The position numbers and the translations under genes are program-made. The notes beneath the pieces are model-generated. The model ran no database searches, had not been told where the DNA came from, and worked only from the letters and a program-made list of their open reading frames with translations. From Botryococcus braunii (Eukaryota > Chlorophyta > Trebouxiophyceae), in NCBI GenBank assembly GCA_002005505.1, contig KV908385.1:77501-87500 (forward strand): 10,000 nt of DNA, given 5' to 3'. Positions 1-6,648 of the stretch are shown piece by piece (the first letter of the stretch is position 1; each line of letters opens with the position of its first letter).

Positions 1-33
<33 letters not shown>

Positions 34-45
34 GCGTGCGTGCGT

Positions 46-109
<64 letters not shown>
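1..109. repeat. (TG)n microsatellite, interrupted
   Basis: Pure TG at 1-30, a CG-containing variant stretch at 31-60 (GCGTGCGTGTGCG pattern), then pure TG to 109. It runs off the left edge, so its full length is unknown. It lies upstream of the first recognised MDH exon, so it is probably inside an MDH intron whose donor is outside the window. Confidence 0.95.
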
Positions 110-112
<3 letters not shown>

Positions 113-336
113 GTGTTTTGCAAAGACGAGGAAACCATGCCTTTCTCAAATAAGTTGTTCCTTGTCAAATGAGCTGTTCTTGGAGTTATACACGATGCGC
201 TCCACTACACCTTGCTTCCAAAAAATGTTCATGTCAAAGCTTTTACAAGGTCATTGTATGTCCTTCTTGTTGGGAGGTGGAAGGCACCTTACAGCCGTGG
301 GAAGGGTGGTTGAGGGGAGGCCCCGGTGGAGTGCAG
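110..336 (+). other. 3' end of an MDH intron
   Basis: Non-coding stretch between the TG repeat and the first MDH exon. It ends in GTGCAG (331-336), read as the 3' splice site because the MDH protein match (ATPRANLS) begins at the next base in phase 0. The approach to the AG is purine-rich (GGGAGG, GGTGGAG), with no polypyrimidine tract. The frame is open upstream of 337, but those residues do not resemble MDH, so I read them as intron. Confidence 0.75.
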
Positions 337-426
337 GCAACGCCCAGGGCAAACTTGTCGGCCGAGCAGGTGAAGTCGCTGACGGAGAGGATCCAGGATG
401 CTGGCACGGAAGTTGTCAAGGCCAAG
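337..426 (+). CDS. MDH: MDH exon A (internal)
   Basis: Thirty codons in phase 0 from GCA (337) to AAG (424-426). They encode [15 protein letters not shown] followed by [15 protein letters not shown], the segment just after the usual LLSQ motif of MDH. It is bounded by GTGCAG on the left and a strong donor, GTAAGT, at 427-432. The family sequence runs directly from VVxAK to [10 protein letters not shown], and exon B supplies exactly that, which confirms the donor. Confidence 0.93.
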
Positions 427-485
427 GTAAGTATCCTTTGACCGCCCACTGTATGATAATGCTGATGATGCGCGCGCTTGTGTGT

Positions 486-548
<63 letters not shown>

Positions 549-1135
549 TGTGTGTGTGGGTGGGTGGGTGGATGGGTGGGGGTGGGGGTGGGGGTGGGGG
601 TGGGAGGGAGGGAGGGGGAGAGACAGAGACAGACAGAGAGAGAGGAGGGGTGGGGTGGTGGAGGGGCCGAGCGCGTCTAGTGCGGTTTGTGGATGGGAAT
701 GATTCAACTCATTTCCACCCACGGTTTCAACAGACCTCACTTCTCGGTGAGCACGGAAGGTTGTCAAATGAACAAAACTTGAGCCTCTTAGCCATGCATC
801 GCTGCTGGGGGCAATCAGAGCCTGCCTATTGTTTTCCATCCAAAGCTCGAGACCTGCAACATGCAACTGCTGTGGGGCTGTCCAGGCAGGCAAGGGGTCG
901 GCGACGCTGTCCATGGCGTACGCAGCAGCAAAGTTTGCGGAGTCCTGCCTGAGGGCCATGGCTGGGGAGGCGGGCGTCGTGGAGTGCGCCTTTGTGCAGA
1001 GCGGGCTCACAGATGTGCCGTTCTTTGCCAGCCGCCTGCTGCTGGGGCCCAAGGGCGTCGAGGTGCGCCTTTGTGCCACGCCCTTGGAGCTTGTGTGTGA
1101 CGTGAGGTTTGTGGGGGCCTGCTGATGGTGGTGGT

Positions 1136-1216
<81 letters not shown>

Positions 1217-2541
1217 GCGCGTGCGCGCGCATGTGTGTGCGGAGACCTCTTTCCCAGCAAAAATACTTTTATCCTACACCTAGGTTTTGGATCGTGTCCT
1301 CTACAGGGCGCGTGAACTTGAGCACTTTGTGATTGTGGCCAGAAGGATTGCTCACAGGGTTCACGACAGGGACTGACGTTTTGGGACTGCACACCTGAAC
1401 CCTGGCATCCAAGCACCCTCAGCTCTCTTGCTCAACGGCCGGGGTATCTGCCACTGTGTCCATAATCCATACGGAGCACTGTTAGTGACCGATAGCGGGC
1501 TTGCATGGCTCAACTCTAAACCCTTAGTGTTAAACTCCAAAGCCCCAGCATGCTACCCCTCAATCCTCAGCACTACTTTTGGCGGGCCATGGACTAATTT
1601 TAGCAGGCCTCAGGAGTTTTCGTGGCGGGCCTCAGCATTAATTTTGGTGGGCCTCAGCAGTTGTTTCGGTGGGCCTCAGCGGTTTTCGGGGGGACGGGCA
1701 GGAGTATCTGCCGCTGGGGCCCATGACGGGCAGTGAGGTGGCGGGCCTGCAAGCACTTAAGCCTGAGCTCCTGGACAGCATCAAGAAGGGGGTGGACTTT
1801 GTTAACAAGGGTACGGTCCCCGCTCCTTCATCCGACCTCTCCTTCTCTATCAGCAGGGAGGACTTCCCGACAGGGGGGAGCGTGGAGCCGCTCCCACAGG
1901 GTCCCCCACGGGGTCCCAGACACCCAGCCCGCGGGCCCCAGCTGCCGCTTCCTTCAGCCCCCCCGCACCTCCCAGTTGTTGGAGAAGGGGGCGGCGACCT
2001 GTTGACTGCGGCCCCCACGGCGGCGCCCTCAGGGGGACCGCAGGACCCTGCAGAGGCTTCCTGTGTACTTGGAACTGCTCAGCCCCAAGGCGTCGGTGGC
2101 CTTCCGGGGTCGGCGGAGGAAACCAGGGGGGTCTTTTATGCACCTGGCGCAGGGAAGGGGAAGGGTGCGGGAGGGCTTGGGATAGGGGTGGAGGCCGGCC
2201 ATGTGGTGGTTGGAGGAAAAGTGGGAGAGAGCAGGGAAGTTATTGGAGGAGTTGAAAGGGGAAAAGATGGAAAATCGATGGCTTCTCCCTCAAACTTGGG
2301 GGACGGAGAAGCGAGGGAAGAGGGGGCAAGGCGCGGCAGGGGTGGGATTGAGGGGTTAGGAGTGGGCGTGGGGAAGGGAGAGGTACAGGGATCGGCCACA
2401 TCTGGGAAGCTGCCCTCAGAGGCTGGGGAGACCAGTGGGGGACTGTATGCACCTGCAGGGCTGGCGGGTGGGTCCTCCTCGCATGGCTTCGCCCTCACAT
2501 CGTCACAGGTGGGGGATGGGCATGTGGCTGCTACTGCTTAG
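337..2541 (+). CDS. MDH: NAD-dependent malate dehydrogenase, C-terminal part (3 exons) with predicted long C-terminal extension
   Basis: Malate dehydrogenase interconverts malate and oxaloacetate with NAD(H). Exons join 337-426, 886-1062 and 1702-2541. The joined protein reads [65 protein letters not shown] and [10 protein letters not shown], the ordered C-terminal motifs of the mitochondrial/glyoxysomal/bacterial type MDH family. The NAD-binding Rossmann domain, the catalytic Asp and the catalytic His (GGHAG motif) would lie upstream, outside the window, so the compartment cannot be judged. Introns visible here are all phase 0. The family normally ends near KGVDFVNK (codon end 1809). Here the same frame continues 243 codons to TAG at 2539-2541, either a lineage-specific extension or readthrough of a missed intron. 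The MDH identity is secure; the 3' end is not. Confidence 0.93.
479..557. repeat. (TG)n microsatellite in MDH intron
   Basis: TG units from 479 to 544 with one A interruption at 490, then TAAT and a further TG run to 557. It lies on the sense strand, so the pre-mRNA would carry (UG)n close to the donor. Confidence 0.95.
557..617 (+). repeat. GGGTG / GGGGGTG tract, G-quadruplex candidate
   Basis: Short tandem repeat: GGGT units (557-572), a few variant bases, then GGGGGT units to about 602 and GGGA units to about 617. More than four runs of three or more Gs separated by single bases satisfy the usual G-quadruplex pattern on the sense strand. A GA/CA-rich tail (GAGACAGAGACAGACAGAGAGAG) follows to about 645. 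Confidence 0.85.
886..1062 (+). CDS. MDH: MDH exon B (internal)
   Basis: Fifty-nine codons in phase 0, from GCA (886) to GAG (1060-1062). They encode [20 protein letters not shown], a [10 protein letters not shown] stretch, [19 protein letters not shown] and [10 protein letters not shown]. The [10 protein letters not shown] and PFFAS motifs are hallmarks of this MDH family. The left boundary is CTGTCCAG. The donor is GTGCGC at 1063-1068, after which the family match ends. The next family residues, E-x-L-P-L-G-P, are found at 1702. Confidence 0.95.
1138..1242. repeat. (GT)n run passing into a GCGCGTGCGCGC stretch
   Basis: Pure GT/TG from 1138 to 1214, preceded by GGT repeats (1125-1137) and followed by AGGCGCGTGCGCGCGCATG and TGTGTGCGG. 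About 100 bases are almost strictly alternating purine/pyrimidine, including CG-rich steps. Confidence 0.95.
1571..1701 (+). repeat. Tandem array of 22-bp units ending at the MDH acceptor
   Basis: Units at 1592-1613, 1614-1635, 1636-1657, 1658-1679 and 1680-1701 are exactly 22 bp. A 21-bp degenerate unit precedes them at 1571-1591. Four units share the 3' half GGYGGGCCTCAG or close variants, after a T-rich 5' half containing TTTT or TTTC. The last unit has diverged to end in GGGGGGACGGGCAG, and its terminal CAG is the inferred splice acceptor. Confidence 0.85.
1702..1809 (+). CDS. MDH: MDH exon C, conserved enzyme part
   Basis: Thirty-six codons from GAG (1702) encode [20 protein letters not shown] followed by [16 protein letters not shown], the C-terminal helix typical of MDH (family pattern LGPL..E..GLE..KPEL..SI.KG..F). 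The acceptor is CAG at 1699-1701. The family normally stops within a few residues of position 1809. Here the frame continues without a stop. A GTACGG at 1811-1816 could act as a donor if the mature message is spliced there instead. Confidence 0.93.
1810..2541 (+). CDS. Predicted 243-residue C-terminal extension of MDH
   Basis: In-frame continuation of MDH exon C to TAG (2539-2541). The first half is rich in Pro, Ser and Gly ([13 protein letters not shown], then [17 protein letters not shown]). The second half is rich in Gly, Glu and Lys and includes [20 protein letters not shown]. Two related motifs, [10 protein letters not shown] (2119-2148) and [10 protein letters not shown] (2428-2457), are 103 codons apart. 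No known domain is recognised, and there is no obvious membrane span. Base composition is GC-rich by eye, like the exons. It may be a disordered tail. The alternative is intron or 3' UTR entered through a missed donor at 1811, with an accidentally open frame favoured by high GC. I find coding somewhat more likely because of the repeated motif and the long open run. Confidence 0.45.
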   Translation, partial: GTVPAPSSDLSFSISREDFPTGGSVEPLPQGPPRGPRHPARGPQLPLPSAPPHLPVVGEGGGDLLTAAPTAAPSGGPQDPAEASCVLGTAQPQGVGGLPGSAEETRGVFYAPGAGKGKGAGGLGIGVEAGHVVVGGKVGESREVIGGVERGKDGKSMASPSNLGDGEAREEGARRGRGGIEGLGVGVGKGEVQGSATSGKLPSEAGETSGGLYAPAGLAGGSSSHGFALTSSQVGDGHVAATA

Positions 2542-2583
2542 GGTGTCTTTTTTGACCGGAGAGGGGGGGAGTGAGGGAGGGGG

Positions 2584-2710
<127 letters not shown>

Positions 2711-3465
2711 TAAGACGACAGCGGCTTCGATGGGCACTACAGCTCATACTTTGAATCGTTCTCTAGGCACCGTCGGTAGATATTGAGGTGACTGAAAGGC
2801 AAACGCATTACTTTACTGTTTAGGGGTTGGGGAATCTCAAGTTTGTGTCCAGGTTTTGCATGTACAGAGCCATGAAACCGCAAGGGGTGTTGGGCTGGAA
2901 GGGGAATGGGTGGCGAGGGGAGACATGGCTTTCAATCACCCAGATGGGTCAATACACAGGAGGTCACGTATGACAAAGCCCGGTGTCCCAGGTATTAAAG
3001 AGACCAGTGAGAGCTTAACGAACCTGTAGCCTTGTTGGCGGGGCTCTCCAGGGTGAGGGGAACTACTTTGAAAATGGGGTTGCCTTGAAATGTAAAGAGG
3101 GGTCAGGGGTTTTCCTTTTGTGCGCCAATCTTGGCTGGGTCAGAGACCAGAGACACATGTTGCTGACCGAAGGCTTCAGTCAACGAGCAGAGAAAATCGC
3201 ATCGAAAATGATGTATTTTTGTAAAACCGAACCCGCCTCTTGGCAATGGCGCCCATCATAGTTGTTTGTATGAGTTGCACAGATGTTGGCAAGCGGGCAC
3301 AGCAACCCAAGCTTGTGGTCATTGTGCAAGCACTCAACAGTCCTTCAGGAAGGCTCCAGGAATTATTTTTGACATACGTAACCTTGCACAAACCTGGAAA
3401 CTCTGTCTATGTATCACCGGGGTCGCTGTTACTGAACTGAGAGCATTGTTCAGAGGTCCTGATCA
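2711..3465. other. Intergenic stretch, nothing recognised
   Basis: About 750 bases of mixed composition downstream of MDH. Open frames on either strand are short and resemble no protein I know. No clear polyadenylation signal, tRNA or splice-supported exon was seen. It probably contains the MDH 3' flank. Confidence 0.6.
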
Positions 3466-3562
3466 TCCCCCCCTTCTTCCTCTTCCTTGCGTTGTTCCCC
3501 ATAAAGTCCCCTTCCACCCCCTCTCTCTTTTCCTTTTTTTTTTTGGGGGGGGGGGGGAGGGG
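3466..3562. repeat. Homopyrimidine tract followed by T11-G13
   Basis: C/T-rich sequence with few purines (CCCCCCCTTCTTCCTCTTCC, later CCCCCTCTCTCTTTTCC), then eleven Ts (3534-3544), thirteen Gs (3545-3557) and AGGGG. Long homopolymers are also error-prone in sequencing, so exact lengths are uncertain. Confidence 0.85.
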
Positions 3563-4317
3563 CTGATAAGGTGGGGGTTTGGGGCCTGTACTGGAACTGG
3601 TACGTTTCTGTTGTGTTCAGGCTTGCCTGCCCTGAACAATCAGGGTCGGCCCGGTGTATTGCTAATCAGCTGTGCCCTCTGTGGGTTACCACGGCTGTCA
3701 TGGCTGTACAGGAGTACTGGGTGCAAATGTCCGGGCGGAACTGATCTCTGATAGTTCTGTCAAACGGAGTCTTTTTGTTGTTTGCATCCGCATTCAAGCT
3801 GTTTTTGTTTGTCACAGGCGCATGAGCAGGTGTTCAGACACAGACCGGGGGCTTGCGCATCAACCAGCGGCCAGCGCATCTCTTGCGCGGTACAACAGCA
3901 CGAAGGATGCAAATGAACGACCACGGCTCATTGCATTTCGGTGGCACTGCGGTCCATTACTGTTCCGAATACCGTGTCTGACGTGGAACGTGGCAAGGAG
4001 ATGCTCTTGTACGGCTTGTACAGCTCACAGACGGAAGGCAGTACGCATTCATGGACTTACAGAGCGGCCTGGTACGAGGCAGTGCGTTCACTGGTTGTAC
4101 AGCCTGGTTGGGAGGAGGTGCTTGTGCTTCTGCCAGGTTCTGACATCAGGATGCCCTTTTGCAGCCTGGCGGGAAGGGGTGTGGACGGTTCTGGCCCGTA
4201 CCGCCAGAATGTCTGTACAACAAGTGGGCCTGGGGGGTTGGATGGTTCATCATCCGGTAATTTTTGGCATGATGTGTTGGAACTATGGATTGGTGGGGAA
4301 GACAAATCTACTTTTAG
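3563..4317. other. Intergenic stretch with unsupported open frames
   Basis: Several overlapping plus-strand frames are open here, the longest about 3672-4322 without an early ATG. None shows a recognisable domain, their frames conflict, and they have no splice-linked partner. I annotate no gene. TGTACA-like motifs recur (CTGTACAG near 3704, TTGTACAG near 4016 and 4096, CTGTACAA near 4213) without regular spacing. Confidence 0.5.
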
Positions 4318-4380
4318 ATTAGGTTTCAAAGCAGGTGGTTGTCTGATTACTGTTCAATTAGGTTTCAAGGCAGGGGGTTG
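4318..4380. repeat. 24-bp direct repeat, period 39
   Basis: Copies at 4318-4341 and 4357-4380 begin ATTAGGTTTCAA and end GGTTG, differing at two positions. A 15-bp spacer separates them. No further copy was seen nearby. Confidence 0.85.
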
Positions 4381-5184
4381 AAGGTTTCGGTGAACACTTC
4401 ATGTCAGTCCTGAGAACATTAGAATATTATTTATTGAGGCACTTTTGAACGGAGGAACCGTGCCGCTTATCGTCGCAGCTTATGCTCCATTAGTTTCCGG
4501 CGCCAGACTGGGGTTCACTAGCTCCAGGGATTGGGACAAGTCCCCCACTTATTTAGTTATTACTAGTTCCCAGCGTAAAGATCGTGCGCTCTGAAGGTAT
4601 GCCGGTTTTGCTGGTCCGGTTTTGTCTGATAATGTAGGTTGTCAGTGTGTAGGCTTGTTTTGACTGGCCTCCAAGGGTGGTCCAGGTAGCACGTCGCGGA
4701 GTGATCTGCTGGCTGTTAACAGTTTTTATGGAGGTGCAATTTAATGTTGCCTAAGACCTCTGCCGTGGGACAGCTCTGATCTGAAACGGCAAGGTCTCAT
4801 GCTGCCGCCTCGTGGCCACTGGCTGACATTTGAGGCTACGTGTAGGGTGAAGGAGACCAGATATTGGTTACATACTTTTCAGACGTTGGTTAGGGGGTGC
4901 CTAGTTGCTTTTCACCACGCGGTTGATCTTCAGGACCCGCAGATCAAATGCTTTAGAGTCATGATGTAGGGTCAGGACCTTGATTGCATCTTTATGGAAT
5001 GGCTCGCAAGGCCGCGGGGTGTGTGTTAGTGGGCATCCGCACACACGCTCGTGCGATTCCGAGCACGCTGAATTGCTGCTCGTATGAGCAATAGCCTTGT
5101 TTGATTTTCCGTGCTACGAGCACCGCGAGTATTCGTTCCAAGCATAAGTGCGGGTGCCTCTTATTCAGGCTTTGGTTCCAGAAA
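4381..5184. other. Intergenic stretch, nothing recognised
   Basis: About 800 bases of average composition with frequent stops on the plus strand. A minus-strand frame that extends into it (about 4992-5369) has no recognisable similarity. A short GGGAC-AA-GTCCC hairpin lies near 4533. No RNA gene was identified. Confidence 0.5.
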
Positions 5185-5233
5185 CATGCAGATTGTGTTG
5201 TTTTCCCTTTAAAACCATGCAGATTGTGTTGTT
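5185..5233. repeat. 18-bp direct repeat, period 31
   Basis: CATGCAGATTGTGTTGTT occurs at 5185-5202 and again, identical, at 5216-5233. The spacer is T/A-rich. Confidence 0.9.
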
Positions 5234-5468
5234 CTGGCGGTGCTCTGGTTCCAGTGAGCAATTTCTGTCCATGCTCTGGTTTCTGAAGGAACGGACCCTT
5301 CTGCAGTCGTCTCAGCAAGAGCCTTGAATGGACAGAAGTGCCACCACACACCTTGTACAGCCTCCCCACCTGTTCTCACGCCCCATGAGACTGCTGGCTA
5401 CTGTACCAGACACCGTGAGTGCAGATATGGCAATGGCCAGATGTGTATGGAAGCAGATCCAGTGCGGA

Positions 5469-5493
5469 ACTTTCAACAACACATGTTGAAAGT
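5469..5493. repeat. 10-bp perfect inverted repeat
   Basis: ACTTTCAACA (5469-5478), a five-base loop ACACA, then TGTTGAAAGT (5484-5493). It could form a short hairpin in either strand. Confidence 0.85.
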
Positions 5494-5732
5494 CCACGAG
5501 GAACGCGTGCATCGTCATCTTGCTCATTCCCCACTACTGGCGTGCCACACATTTCACAATACTGGTGTCGACAATAGTAGATTAACGCCGGAGGTGGTTG
5601 GAAACTCCTCGGCAATGTCCCAGTGTCTACTGGCAGGCCGTGCACACCCATCCAAGGGGGTATATGAGGCACATTATCGTGCTGCCCCCATGGCATTGCC
5701 ATCTTGCAGCTACACGTGTCTCCCTTGCCTGC

Positions 5733-5774
5733 CATGGAGGAAGTCGCCGGCATAATCATGGAGGAAGTCGCCGA
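5733..5774. repeat. Tandem duplication, period 24
   Basis: CATGGAGGAAGTCGCCG occurs at 5733-5749 and at 5757-5773. The 24-bp period preserves reading frame, but no gene is supported here. Confidence 0.9.
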
Positions 5775-5829
5775 CGATCATACTCGTCCTTCACACAAGT
5801 TGGGAATTCCAGAGGACTAAGCCCCTTTC

Positions 5830-5963
5830 GCCCCCCTTCTCCTGGTCCAGGAGAAGGGGGGCCTAAAAGCTTATCACACCTTAAAACAGGTTGACCCAAG
5901 AATTTGTCACAACCCCGGGGCGGGGTTCCTGAGGTGTGACAAGCTTTTTGGTCTAGGCCTCCC
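5830..5963. repeat. Cluster of nested inverted repeats
   Basis: Four pairings are visible. (1) A perfect 16-bp palindrome around T5846: 5830-5845 with 5847-5862, GCCCCCCTTCTCCTGG and its complement. (2) AAAAGCTTATCACACCT (5865-5881) pairs 16 of 17 with AGGTGTGACAAGCTTTT (5932-5948). (3) GGGGGGCCTA (5856-5865) pairs 9 of 10 with TAGGCCTCCC (5954-5963), extending pairing 2 outward past a five-base bulge. (4) AACCCCG (5911-5917) pairs with CGGGGTT (5921-5927), flanked by TTGTCACA (5904-5911), which is complementary to TGTGACAA (5935-5942) and so competes with pairing 2. No coding frame accounts for it. It could be a small foldback/MITE-like element, but no target-site duplication was found. Confidence 0.8.
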
Positions 5964-6563
5964 AATGCGCCTCAGGGAAAAGGGGAAGGAAGCCGGGGCC
6001 ACAGCGGGCTTCGTAGCCGCAGTCGGTATGCAAGATAAAGGATTGGTTTCAGGCTTGCTGGCCTGGCCTTGTTAATACCACGAAATGGGTGGGCGGAATT
6101 TATGATCATGTCCAAGCGCCCCGGAGGAAACCCTGAGAAGGCAGTGCGGTTATACCATGCCTTCCCTACGATGCATCATGTGCAGGGAGAAAACCCGATA
6201 CACATGTGAACAGCAGAGGCCATCCATCTTCTGACGGGTAGTAACTCAACTACCTGCAGTGTGAGCAATGCCCGCAGGTACTGAATGAGCACCCAATATG
6301 AGGGCACGTGCTGGAGCAGTACTGTACAGAATGTACAAAACAGGGCAGGTGCTGAAGTAGCACACGTTTGGCCCCCCATACCGTTTCTTCGAGCCATAAT
6401 ATGATGGGTGTACGTGCCCACAGTATATCTAAACTGCAGGACCTGAAGTTTTGAGGCGGGATGGCCTTCAGCATCGGAACAGGTGGGGCCTCTGTTTGAA
6501 TTTTTTGAGATATCCCTCGACGGCAGTACAAAACATGGCGCAGTACACAGGTACGGTGTCTGG
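5964..6563. other. Intergenic stretch, probable GR upstream region
   Basis: About 600 bases before the first candidate GR exon. No recognisable gene on either strand. If a GR promoter is within the window it is likely here, but no convincing TATA box or known element stands out. Related fragments recur near 6290-6365 (GCACGTGCTGGAGCAG and GCAGGTGCTGAAGTAG). Confidence 0.45.
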
Positions 6564-6648
6564 ATGAAGTCACTGAATTTTAGGACGACGTACGGGGTTA
6601 TCTTTGGACACGACAGAGCTGGTCCATCCTTTTATGCCGCAGTTGCGC
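6564..6648 (+). CDS. Candidate first coding exon of glutathione reductase (option 1)
   Basis: ATG at 6564 opens 28 codons plus one base, starting MKSLNFRTTYGVIFGHDRAG and ending SFYAAVA. It ends before a GTAAAG donor at 6649-6654. Its phase (one base left over) fits the acceptor at 7014-7015, which needs exactly one base. The predicted segment is short, basic and Ser/Thr/Ala-containing, as an organelle-targeting peptide could be. An equally phase-compatible alternative is ATG at 6752 with donor GTATGT at 6786, giving a much shorter leader. Neither has protein-level support. Confidence 0.25.

Larger units (their letters stand above)
427..885 (+). other. MDH intron between exons A and B (459 bp)
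   Basis: Begins GTAAGT and ends CTGTCCAG. It contains a (TG)n run about 50 bases past the donor, a GGGTG/GGGGGTG tract, a GA-rich stretch to about 650, then about 230 bases of unique sequence with no coding match. All reading-frame similarity to MDH stops at 426 and resumes at 886. Confidence 0.88.
1063..1701 (+). other. MDH intron between exons B and C (639 bp)
   Basis: Donor GTGCGC, acceptor GGGCAG at 1696-1701. It contains a (GT)n run, a GC/GT alternating stretch to about 1240, about 330 bases of unremarkable sequence (1243-1570), and a tandem array of 22-bp units immediately before the acceptor. The exon match breaks off at GVE and resumes with EYLPLGP. Confidence 0.9.

Noticed and set aside
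243..1232. Long minus-strand open frame (about 330 codons) rich in His-Thr repeats
   Set aside because: It is the reverse-strand reading of the (TG)n and GGGTG tracts plus MDH exons. Dinucleotide repeats have no stops in these frames, and the other strand carries the conserved MDH protein.
1826..2498. Minus-strand Pro-rich open frames opposite the MDH tail
   Set aside because: They are shadows of a GC-rich sequence. The plus-strand frame is continuous with MDH and is preferred.
3266..4381. Three overlapping plus-strand open frames (about 161, 216 and 146 codons)
   Set aside because: No recognisable domain, frames conflict, the longest lacks an early ATG, and lengths are within what chance could give in 10 kb of this composition. 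RNA evidence would be needed.
4992..5369. Minus-strand open frame of 125 codons
   Set aside because: No similarity to a known family, no conserved neighbours, and no supporting splice or codon signal.
5324..5755. Plus-strand open frame of 143 codons rich in His and Cys
   Set aside because: It was considered as a zinc-finger-like protein, but Cys/His spacing follows no known pattern and the opposite strand is open as well, so it looks accidental.
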